From: Microbispora bryophytorum
GTDB lineage: Bacteria; Actinomycetota; Actinomycetes; Streptosporangiales; Streptosporangiaceae
Direction of reading: 5' to 3'
Assembly: GCF_006874465.1 (NCBI RefSeq)
Contig: NZ_VIRL01000004.1
Span: 1-64,000 of the forward strand
DNA: 64,000 nt
The first letter of the stretch is position 1. Each line of letters starts with the position of its first letter. Positions 24,705 through 32,121 of the stretch are shown one piece after another. A program made the position numbers and the translations under genes. The notes below the pieces were generated by a model. The model had not been told where the DNA came from. It saw only the letters and a program-made list of their open reading frames with translations, and searched no databases.

Positions 24705-26066
24705 TCACCCGCCCGCGAGAAGGCGGGCGTGCCGGGCGGCCGCGGCGTTGGAGGTGAAGACCGCCGCCCCGGCCTCGTTCAGCCGGGCGGCCTGGGCGCG
24801 CAGCCGCTGGGGGTCGCCGTCGGTGCCGACGACGGCCACGACCACGTCCACATCCCCGGCCACCGCTTCGCGGATCGCGGGCGCGAGCCAGGAGGACGGG
24901 TCGGGGTCGGCGCCGTGCCCGAGCACGACGTCCATCAGCGCGACGCCGGAGGCGACGCCGCGCAGCGCCTCCAGCCGCAGCGTCGGGTCGATCATGGGAT
25001 GGGCCCGGCCCCGGGTATAGGCGTCGTCGCCGAAGTCGGTGAACTCGCCCGTGCCCGCGACGAACGCCGCCTCCGCGCACAGCGTGCCGCCGGCGTAGAG
25101 CCCCCGCAGGGTCCCCGTCGTGTCCGGCCGTCGCGCCGGGGCGGGCCAGGACGGCCACGCGGGCACGTCGCGGCCGAGGGCCCGCAGCGCCTTCTCCGCC
25201 GCGGTGGTCAGGTCGTCCTGCCCCGGCCCGAGCAGCGCGGCGACGACCGGCGTCGCCAGGTCGAGGTCCCGTACGGCACGGGCCACCTCGGGGGCGGGGG
25301 GCTTGGAGACCAGCACGATCAGCTCGGTCGCCGGGTCCTCGTCGAGCGCGCGCAGCGCCTGCACGGCCGAGCGCCCGCCCACCTGGGCGGACAGGTCCCT
25401 GCCGCCCACGCCGAGCACGTGGGACACGCCGACGCCGGCGAGGTCGAGCAGGCTCGTCACCTGCTGGGCGCCGGTGCCCGAGGCGGCCACGACGCCGACG
25501 GGCCCGGGGCGCAGGACGTTGGCGAAGCCCAGGCCGGCCCCGCCCACGACCGCGGTGCCGCAGTCGGGCCCCATCACGAGCACGCCCCTGGCCCGTGCCC
25601 GGTCCTTGAGGAAGATCTCCTGCTCCACCGGCATGTTGTCACTGAAGATCATCACCGAGAGCCCGGCCTCCACGGCGTCGAGCGCCTCGGCGAAGGCGTG
25701 CTCGCCCGGCACGCTCACCAGCGCCAGGCTCGCCTCGAAGGCCCGCGCCGCCGACCGGGTCGTACGCGGCGGCGCCTCGCCCCGCGTCCCGCTCGCCGGC
25801 GCCCGTGCGGCGAGTTGCCGCTCCAGTTCGGCGGCGGCGTCCTCCAGCTCCGCCGGCGAGCCGGCCCGCACCGCCACGAGCAGGTCGCCGGGCGTCGCGG
25901 GCGGCACCGCGAAGCCGAGATCGCGGGCGAGGTCCAGGTTGAGCTCGGTCGCCATCGCGACGACGGCGACGGTGACTCCGGGGTGCTCGGTGAGGGCCCG
26001 GCTCACCCGCATCAGCGTCACGGAGTCGCGGTAGACGCCGGGGCGCACCTCGACCAGATCGTTCAC
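24705..26066 (-). CDS. allF: AllF/FdrA-like subunit of oxamate carbamoyltransferase
   Basis: A 453-residue FdrA-family protein (AllF). It starts VNDLVEVRPGVYRDSVTLMR with the FdrA N-terminal domain, and then has succinyl-CoA-ligase-like CoA-binding and ligase folds: MGPDCGTAVVGGAGLGFANV, VVAASGTGAQQVTSLLDLAG and SHVLGVGGRDLSAQVGG. GTG 26066 overlaps the allH stop (GTGA), so the two are translationally coupled. At 453 residues it is somewhat shorter than E. coli FdrA (about 555), the difference lying at the C-terminus and in loops. Together with AllG and AllH it should form the transcarbamoylase complex. Confidence 0.85.
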   Translation of the reverse strand: MNDLVEVRPGVYRDSVTLMRVSRALTEHPGVTVAVVAMATELNLDLARDLGFAVPPATPGDLLVAVRAGSPAELEDAAAELERQLAARAPASGTRGEAPPRTTRSAARAFEASLALVSVPGEHAFAEALDAVEAGLSVMIFSDNMPVEQEIFLKDRARARGVLVMGPDCGTAVVGGAGLGFANVLRPGPVGVVAASGTGAQQVTSLLDLAGVGVSHVLGVGGRDLSAQVGGRSAVQALRALDEDPATELIVLVSKPPAPEVARAVRDLDLATPVVAALLGPGQDDLTTAAEKALRALGRDVPAWPSWPAPARRPDTTGTLRGLYAGGTLCAEAAFVAGTGEFTDFGDDAYTRGRAHPMIDPTLRLEALRGVASGVALMDVVLGHGADPDPSSWLAPAIREAVAGDVDVVVAVVGTDGDPQRLRAQAARLNEAGAAVFTSNAAAARHARLLAGG

Positions 26067-26968
26067 CGGCCCTCCCGATGGGCGAGGACGGCGGCCAGGC
26101 CGATCTGCACGCCCCACGCGAGGTCGGCGCCCGAGGTGTGCCCGAGGCGGAGCAGACGGTGCACGGCCGGCTCCAGCGGCTGGTGCCCGGCCGCGCCGCA
26201 CAGCACCCCGGTGACCTCCGGGCTCGCCTCGCCTCTGGCGGCGCAGTGCAGCAGGGTGGCCGAGATGGGCGTGGTCCGGGTGCGGGCGTCGTAGGTGACC
26301 GCCGCGGCGAGCCAGTCGGCCAGCCATACGGCGCGCGGCGCTCCCGCCGCCGCGCCGAGGTGCCGCAGCGCGACCAGCAGGCCGGCGAGCATGTCGTCGC
26401 CGCTCGGCGTCAGCCCCGGGCCGAGGCCGATCAGCCGCTCGGCCGCGGTGATGCTCTCCACCAGCGAACCGGACCGGCAGCCGCGATCGAGCAGCGCCGG
26501 GGCGCCGTCCGGGACCAGACCCGGACGCCGGGGCGAGGCCGCGCGGACACGGCCGAGCAGGCCGAGGGCGGGCGCGAGCCGCGCGGGGTCGGCGGGGCCG
26601 AGCGGGGGAGCGGGGTCCCACCAGCGGCGCACGCAGATCGACACGCCGCCGACCTCGACGGACCCCTCGCCGACCCAGGCGTCGTCGCCCGCCGACACCC
26701 CGCCGAGGCGCTCCGCGAGCAGCACGGCGTTGGGCAGACGGGTCGCCTCGCCCGTCACCACGGCGACGACGTGCGGCTCGGCCTCGCTCCTGATCTCCAA
26801 ATAGAGCGCGAGGGGAAGGACCGCGAGCACCCTGGCCGGTCGGCGGGGCGCCTCGATCGTGGGCCGTACGGCCTCGCTCGCGGCGCCGCTCACGTAGGCG
26901 GAGGCCGCCGGGGGGCGGGACGCGGGCGTCGTCGCCCGCCGCCCTTTCGGGCGCGTGCCAACACTCAC
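26063..26968 (-). CDS. allH: AllH-like subunit of oxamate carbamoyltransferase (DUF2877)
   Basis: A 301-residue DUF2877 protein like E. coli YlbF/AllH. The diagnostic stretch is AERLIGLGPGLTPSGDDMLAG, followed by T-x-T-TPISATLLHCAARGEASP. GTG 26968 is chosen because GGGAGGT lies 4 nt upstream; a longer reading to 27229 would run through the promoter region and into the divergent pucR gene. It is the first gene of the allH-allF-allG string. The N-terminal 40 residues are variable. The 200 bp to the divergent pucR should hold both promoters; GTGCCAACA occurs twice there (about 26955 and 27035). Confidence 0.83.
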   Translation of the reverse strand: MSVGTRPKGRRATTPASRPPAASAYVSGAASEAVRPTIEAPRRPARVLAVLPLALYLEIRSEAEPHVVAVVTGEATRLPNAVLLAERLGGVSAGDDAWVGEGSVEVGGVSICVRRWWDPAPPLGPADPARLAPALGLLGRVRAASPRRPGLVPDGAPALLDRGCRSGSLVESITAAERLIGLGPGLTPSGDDMLAGLLVALRHLGAAAGAPRAVWLADWLAAAVTYDARTRTTPISATLLHCAARGEASPEVTGVLCGAAGHQPLEPAVHRLLRLGHTSGADLAWGVQIGLAAVLAHREGR

Positions 26969-27168
26969 CGGGACCTCCCGAAGCCAGTCGTTGCCGACGC
27001 TAAGGCCCGGTCTCCCCCCTCCGTACGGAGAAAGGTGCCAACAGTCGGCCGAATGCTTGGCTCTTCCTGACAGGACCGCGGTCGGGCACAATCGGCCTGA
27101 GACGAGCCCGACGCAGTGAGGGGAGTGGTCCGCGAGGTACGAGCGGCCCGCGTAACGGACGAGGAGCG

Positions 27169-28833
27169 GTGAGCGATCAATGGCCCGGGGACGTCGCGAC
27201 CCCGGTGACGGCATTCTCGGAGACGGCATTGCAGAACGACCCGGCCCCGCCCGCCATGCGCCTGGCGAGCACCGGAACGATCCTCCACGGCGTGTCGGTG
27301 GGCGAGGTGCTCGGGGTCTCGACGCTGGCGGACGCCCGCCTGATCGCCGGGCGGGCGGGCCTCGACCGCATCGTGCAGCGCCTCAACGTGATGGAGGTGC
27401 CCGACATCCTCGCCTGGGTGAAGCCGCACGAGCTGCTGCTCACCACGGGCTACCCGCTGCGCAACACGCCGCAGTCACTCGACCGGCTCGTGGCCGACCT
27501 GGACGAGCGCGGTCTCGCCGCTCTGGCGATCAAGCTCGGCCGCTACCTGGACGAGCTGCCGGGGGAGATGGTCGAGCAGGCCGACCGGCTGGGCTTCCCG
27601 CTGATCCTGCTGCCCAACGACGTGGGCTTCGACGACATCCTCAACCAGGTGCTCACCGACATCCTCAACCGCCAGGCGGCGATCCTCGCCCGTACGGAGG
27701 AGGCGCACCGGGCGCTCGTGCAGATCGTGCTGGCCGGGGGCGGGATGCGGGAGGTCACGGCGGAGGTGGCCGGGCTGCTGCAGGTGGCGGTGGGGGCGAC
27801 CGACGCCGCCGGTCATCTCCTCGCGGCCGCCGGGGAGTCCGGGCAGGTGGCGCGGCTGCGGGAGATCAACGCGGCCCTCGCGCGGACGCAGGCGGCCCCG
27901 CCCGCGGGCGGCGACGGGCACTATGCGGCGGTGCCGGTCGTCGCGGGCGGGCACCACCACGGGAGGATCGCGGCCTACAGCGCCCACGGCACGCTGACCC
28001 CCAGCGACATCGGCATCCTGGAGCGCGCCGCGACCGTCGCCGCGCTGGTGATCACCAAGCAGGAGGCGGTCACCGCGGTCGAGAGCAAATACCGCGCCGA
28101 CTTCCTGCGCGACGTGCTCACCGGGAGGGGCGGGCTGCGGGTGGCCGAGCGCGCCCAGGCGTTCGGCTGGGACGTGGAGCGCCCGGTGAGCGTGCTGGTC
28201 GCCGAGATCGACCCGGACGCCGAGGAACGACCGCTGCAGGACCGCATGCTGGCGGCGTGGCAGGCGGCGGTGCGCAAGCACGACCCGCGCGGCGCGGTCG
28301 CCGGCTTCTCCCACGAGGTCGTGGCGATCGTCGGGGCGGCGGCCGACCCGGCGAAGGTGGCCAGGGACGCGCTCGCCGCCGTCTCCGACGGCACGTTCTC
28401 CACGGGCCTCAGCCGGGTCGCCTCCGGCGTGGACGCCCTGCCCGGCGCGTACGGCCAGGCGCTGAAGGCCGCCAGGGTGGGCCGGCAGCTCCACGGGGCG
28501 GGCGCGATCGCCCACTTCGACGAGCTGGGCGTCTACCGGCTGCTGTCGCTGGTGAACGACACCGACGAGCTGCACGCCTTCGTCCGCGAGACCCTGGGCC
28601 CGCTCGCGGGGGACGACGACGCGGAGAACGCCGACCTGCGCCGCACCCTGCAGGCGCTGCTGGAGACCAACCTCAACGTCGCCGAGACCGCGCGCCGGCT
28701 GCACTTCCACTACAACACCTTGCGCTACCGGATCGGCAAGCTGGAGCGCATGCTGGGCAACTTCACCGAGGACGCGCACCTGCGGCTCAACCTCACCCTC
28801 GCCCTGCACGTCCTGCGCATGAGGGGCATCTAG
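27169..28833 (+). CDS. PucR-family transcriptional regulator
   Basis: A 554-residue regulator. The N-terminal PucR domain is visible (GVSVGEVLGVSTLADARLIAGRAGLDR, then ELLLTTGYPLRNTPQSLDRLVADL). A GAF/GGDEF-like middle follows, and a C-terminal PucR helix-turn-helix ends NLNVAETARRLHFHYNTLRYRIGKLERMLG. PucR proteins activate purine-catabolic genes in Bacillus and related regulators govern nucleobase use in actinobacteria. Its divergence from allHFG, and the uracil permease and molybdenum hydroxylase genes downstream, make it the probable local regulator. GTG 27169 is the longest start; ATG 27256 is possible. Confidence 0.9.
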   Translation: MSDQWPGDVATPVTAFSETALQNDPAPPAMRLASTGTILHGVSVGEVLGVSTLADARLIAGRAGLDRIVQRLNVMEVPDILAWVKPHELLLTTGYPLRNTPQSLDRLVADLDERGLAALAIKLGRYLDELPGEMVEQADRLGFPLILLPNDVGFDDILNQVLTDILNRQAAILARTEEAHRALVQIVLAGGGMREVTAEVAGLLQVAVGATDAAGHLLAAAGESGQVARLREINAALARTQAAPPAGGDGHYAAVPVVAGGHHHGRIAAYSAHGTLTPSDIGILERAATVAALVITKQEAVTAVESKYRADFLRDVLTGRGGLRVAERAQAFGWDVERPVSVLVAEIDPDAEERPLQDRMLAAWQAAVRKHDPRGAVAGFSHEVVAIVGAAADPAKVARDALAAVSDGTFSTGLSRVASGVDALPGAYGQALKAARVGRQLHGAGAIAHFDELGVYRLLSLVNDTDELHAFVRETLGPLAGDDDAENADLRRTLQALLETNLNVAETARRLHFHYNTLRYRIGKLERMLGNFTEDAHLRLNLTLALHVLRMRGI

Positions 28834-28928
28834 GTCGTGGCCCTTGGATCTTCCACCTGCGGTCGCCCAGGCGGCGCCTCGCCACGGCGAGTCTGCGGGG
28901 CACTCGCTGACTTATCTAAGCTGGCGGC

Positions 28929-29156
28929 GTGAACGACGCGAAGGCCCCAGCGATCACCTTCGAGCTGGACGGCGACTACATCCCGCTCTGCGATCTCCTC
29001 AAGTTCTGCCAGATCACCGACAGCGGCGGCGCGGCCAAACACCTCGTCGCGGAGGGCCGGGTGCGCGTCGACGGGCGCGTGGAGTTGCGCAAGGCCTGCA
29101 AAATCCGGGCGGGCCAGGTCGTCAGCGGCGAGGGGTACACGATCCGTGTGGTGTGA
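28929..29156 (+). CDS. S4-domain RNA-binding protein (YbcJ-like)
   Basis: A 75-residue protein consisting almost wholly of an S4 RNA-binding motif: YIPLCDLLKFCQITDSGGAAKHLVAEG followed by RVRVDGRVELRKACKI. This matches the small YbcJ/RNA-binding S4 family thought to bind ribosomal or structured RNA. GTG 28929 lies only about 10 nt after a TATCTA hexamer, so the mRNA may be leaderless. It is probably unrelated in function to the catabolic genes on either side. Confidence 0.85.
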   Translation: MNDAKAPAITFELDGDYIPLCDLLKFCQITDSGGAAKHLVAEGRVRVDGRVELRKACKIRAGQVVSGEGYTIRVV

Positions 29157-29302
29157 CGCCCCGGAGCGCGCCGGTTTGGCAGATCATGCCCATGTCTGCC
29201 GCGCACGCCAGTCCTAAAGTGCCCCAAACGGTCTAGAGCGCCGCGGAGGGACGCCTGCGGGGTGGCCTACCGGCCCACGGCCCAGTACCAAAAGGGGCGT
29301 AA

Positions 29303-30685
29303 ATGGCTTTCAGATGGACAGTGCACGGCGACGGCAGAGGGCTGGCACCCGGGGAGGTCGTCAAACCGAACGAGAGGCTGAGCTGGCCGCGCATGGCCGG
29401 CATCGGCGCCCAGCACGTGATCGCCATGTTCGGCGCGACCTTCGTGTTCCCCCTCGTCATGGGGCTGGACCCGAACACGGCCGTGATGATGTCGGGCGTC
29501 GCGACGATCCTGTTCCTGCTCTTCACCCAGGGGCGGATCCCCAGCTACCTGGGCACGTCGGCGTCGTTCGTCGGGGGCGTCGTCGCGGTGCGGGCCGCGT
29601 TCGGCGGCGACACCCCGGGGGCCGACCAGGTCGTGACCGGCGCGATCCTCGTCGCCGGCCTGGTGCTGGCCCTGTGCGGCGTGGCGATCCACGTGCTCGG
29701 CGTGCAGATCATCCACCGCGTCTTCCCCCCGGTCGTGACCGGCGCGGTGGTCATGCTGATCGGCTTCGGCCTGGCGTACGTCGTGGCCGACGTGTACTGG
29801 CCGCAGGACCCGTGGATCGCGCTGATCACGATGGTCGCGACGTTCGTGTTCATCGTGGTGTTCCGCGGCTTCCTCGGCCGGATCGGCGTGCTGCTGGGGC
29901 TGGTCTTCGGGTTCGTCCTGTCCTGGCTCGCCGACAAGGCGTTCGGGAACATCACCGCGTACAACGCGGGCATTGGGAAGATCGACACCCACCCCCGCGT
30001 GAGCTTCCAGGCCGTCGTCGACGCCGACTGGATCGGGCTGCCGCACTTCCACGCCCCGTCGTTCCAGGCGTCGGCCGTGCTGGTCGTGCTGCCCGCCGTG
30101 ATCGCGCTGATCGCGGAGAACGTCGGCCATGTCAAGGCCGTGGGCCAGATGACCGGCGCCGACGTCGACCCCCAGATGGGCAAGGCGATCATCGCCGACG
30201 GCGTCGGCACCGTGGTGGCGACCGCCGTCGGCGGCTCGCCCACCACGACATACGCTGAGAACATCGGCGTCATGGCGGCCACCCGGGTCTACTCGACGGC
30301 CGCCTACTACATCGCCGCGGTCATCGCGATCCTGTTCGGCCTGTGCCCCAAGTTCGGCGCGCTGGTCGCCGCCACGCCCGGCGGCGTGCTCGGCGGCGTC
30401 ACGGTCATCCTGTACGGCATGATCGGGTTGCTCGGCGCGAAGATCTGGGTGGAGAACCGGGTGGACTTCGCCGACCCGGTCAACATGGTGCCGATCGGCG
30501 CGGGGATCATCCTCGCGATCGGGCCGGTCACCCACCAGATCACCGGCGACTTCTCGCTCGCCGGGATCGCGCTCGGCACGATCGTGGTGCTCGCCGGCTA
30601 TCACCTGCTCCGCGCGATCGCGAGCAGACGAGCGAAGGAGGTCACGGGTGGGGAGATCGGGCTCGAACGCGACCCGGCTGTCTGA
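29303..30685 (+). CDS. Uracil/xanthine permease, NCS2 family (UraA/RutG-like)
   Basis: A 460-residue transporter with about 14 membrane segments importing a nucleobase with protons. NCS2 signatures are FGATFVFPLVMGLDPNTAVM, YLGTSASFVGG, the helix-8 motif IALIAENVGHVKAVGQMTG and the helix-10 motif GGSPTTTYAENIGVMAATRV. The latter two (AENxGH, GGSPxTTYAENIG) are those of uracil-type UraA/RutG permeases rather than xanthine/urate permeases, whose helix-8 motif reads differently. ATG 29303 has AAGGGG 5 nt upstream. The molybdenum hydroxylase genes follow after 27 bp, so transport and oxidation of the same base is likely. Confidence 0.88.
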   Translation: MAFRWTVHGDGRGLAPGEVVKPNERLSWPRMAGIGAQHVIAMFGATFVFPLVMGLDPNTAVMMSGVATILFLLFTQGRIPSYLGTSASFVGGVVAVRAAFGGDTPGADQVVTGAILVAGLVLALCGVAIHVLGVQIIHRVFPPVVTGAVVMLIGFGLAYVVADVYWPQDPWIALITMVATFVFIVVFRGFLGRIGVLLGLVFGFVLSWLADKAFGNITAYNAGIGKIDTHPRVSFQAVVDADWIGLPHFHAPSFQASAVLVVLPAVIALIAENVGHVKAVGQMTGADVDPQMGKAIIADGVGTVVATAVGGSPTTTYAENIGVMAATRVYSTAAYYIAAVIAILFGLCPKFGALVAATPGGVLGGVTVILYGMIGLLGAKIWVENRVDFADPVNMVPIGAGIILAIGPVTHQITGDFSLAGIALGTIVVLAGYHLLRAIASRRAKEVTGGEIGLERDPAV

Positions 30686-30712
30686 ACGGCCCGCGCCGCG
30701 GGTGCGAACGCG

Positions 30713-31588
30713 GTGAAGCCGCCTCCGTTCGACTACCACGGCCCGGCCACCCTCGGCGAGGCGCTCGACGTCCTCGCCGAGGCCGGGCCCGGCGGGAAGG
30801 TGCTGGCGGGCGGCCAGAGCCTGATCCCGCTGCTCAACATGCGGCTGGCCGCGCCCGCGCACATCGTCGACGTGAACCGCGTGCCCGGCCTGGACGGGAT
30901 CGAGGCCGGGCCGTCCGGCGTACGCGTCGGGGCTCTGGCCCGCCACGCCGCCGTGGAGCGCTCGCCGCGGGCCGCCGCCGCGCTGCCGCTGCTGCGGCAG
31001 GCGCTGCGGCTGGTCGCCCACCCCGTGATCCGCAACCGCGGCACCGTGGTGGGCAGCCTCGTGCACGCCGACCCCGCCGCCGAGATGCCCGCCGTGCTCG
31101 CCCTGCTCGGCGGGTCCGTACGGATGGCGAGCCGGGGCGGGGAGCGGGAGGTGCCGGCCGCGGAGTTCTTCACCGGCCCGATGGAGTCGGCGCTGCGGCC
31201 CGGCGAACTGGCCGTGTCGGCGTTCTTCCCGGCGCTGCCCCCTCGGTCGGGCACGGCCTTCCACGAGGTGGCCCGGCGGCACGGCGACTACGCGGTGGCC
31301 GGGGTGGCCGCCGCCGTCACGCTGGACGAGGACCTCCGGATCGCCGCCGCCCGCGTCGCCTGTGTGAGCGTGGGACCGGTCCCGGTGGTCGTGGACGTGA
31401 CCGCCGCGTGCGGCCCGCGTCCGGCCGCCTCGGTCGAGTGGGAGGCCGTGGCGCGAGCCGTACGGGACCGGATCGATCCGGAGGGCGACATCCACGCGAC
31501 GGCGGACTACCGGCGGCACCTCACCGGGGTGCTCGCCGCGCGGGCGCTGCGGGACGCCGCCGCGGCGGCCCGCGGGGAGGAATCGTGA
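30713..31588 (+). CDS. Molybdenum hydroxylase FAD subunit (CoxM/XDH family)
   Basis: A 291-residue FAD-binding subunit that passes electrons from the [2Fe-2S] subunit. The first FAD motif is AGGQSLIPLLNMRLA (about 36-50). The second, normally TxGGxxxxxDPxxE, appears as GTVVGSLVHADPAAEMPA, with Val replacing the first Gly; this may alter flavin contact. The C-terminal CO-dehydrogenase flavoprotein domain is present. GTG 30713 has only a weak ribosome binding site. The stop overlaps the start of the iron-sulfur subunit (GTGA). The order FAD, Fe-S, Mo is typical of CoxMSL-like enzymes. Confidence 0.87.
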   Translation: MKPPPFDYHGPATLGEALDVLAEAGPGGKVLAGGQSLIPLLNMRLAAPAHIVDVNRVPGLDGIEAGPSGVRVGALARHAAVERSPRAAAALPLLRQALRLVAHPVIRNRGTVVGSLVHADPAAEMPAVLALLGGSVRMASRGGEREVPAAEFFTGPMESALRPGELAVSAFFPALPPRSGTAFHEVARRHGDYAVAGVAAAVTLDEDLRIAAARVACVSVGPVPVVVDVTAACGPRPAASVEWEAVARAVRDRIDPEGDIHATADYRRHLTGVLAARALRDAAAAARGEES

Positions 31589-32121
31589 ACGAGACACGCC
31601 ATCGGGTGACGCTGACGGTCAACGGGGTCCTGCGCGAGGCGACGGTGCCCGGGCGGCGGCTGCTGTCCGACTGCCTGCGCCACGACCTCGGCCTCACCGG
31701 CACCCACGTGGGCTGCGAGCACGGCGTCTGCGGCGCCTGCACGGTGCTGCTGGACGGCGAGCCGGTGCGGTCGTGCCTGACGTTCGCCGTCATGGTGGAC
31801 GGCCACGAGATCACGACGGTGGAGGGGCTGGCGCGCGACGGCGAGCTGTCGCCGGTCCAGCGGGCCTTCGCCGAGTGCCACGCCCTGCAGTGCGGGTTCT
31901 GCACGCCGGGGTTCCTGTGCACGGTGACCGCGTTCCTGCGGGACAACCCCGCACCGGCCGAGGAGGAGGCGCTGGAGGCCGTGGCGGGCAACCTGTGCCG
32001 GTGCACCGGTTACCAGAACATCCTCAAGGCGGTCCACCGGGCGGCGGAGCTTCAGGCAGAGCTTCAGGCGGAGCCTCGGGCGGAGCGTCAGACAGAACTT
32101 CGGGTGGAGGAGGACCGGTGA
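31585..32121 (+). CDS. Molybdenum hydroxylase [2Fe-2S] subunit (CoxS/XDH family)
   Basis: A 178-residue iron-sulfur subunit. The plant-type cluster ligands are GCEHGVCGACTVLLDG and RSCLTF; the second cluster ligands are CGFCTPGF and NLCRCTGYQNI. The total fits CoxS/NdhS (about 160), extended by a C-terminal tail of imperfect ELQAE/EPRAE repeats rich in Glu. GTG 31585 overlaps the stop of the FAD gene, and its stop overlaps the start of the large subunit, so all three are translationally coupled. The tail is unusual and may be a slippage product at DNA level (GAGCTTCAGGC units). Confidence 0.9.
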   Translation: MNETRHRVTLTVNGVLREATVPGRRLLSDCLRHDLGLTGTHVGCEHGVCGACTVLLDGEPVRSCLTFAVMVDGHEITTVEGLARDGELSPVQRAFAECHALQCGFCTPGFLCTVTAFLRDNPAPAEEEALEAVAGNLCRCTGYQNILKAVHRAAELQAELQAEPRAERQTELRVEEDR

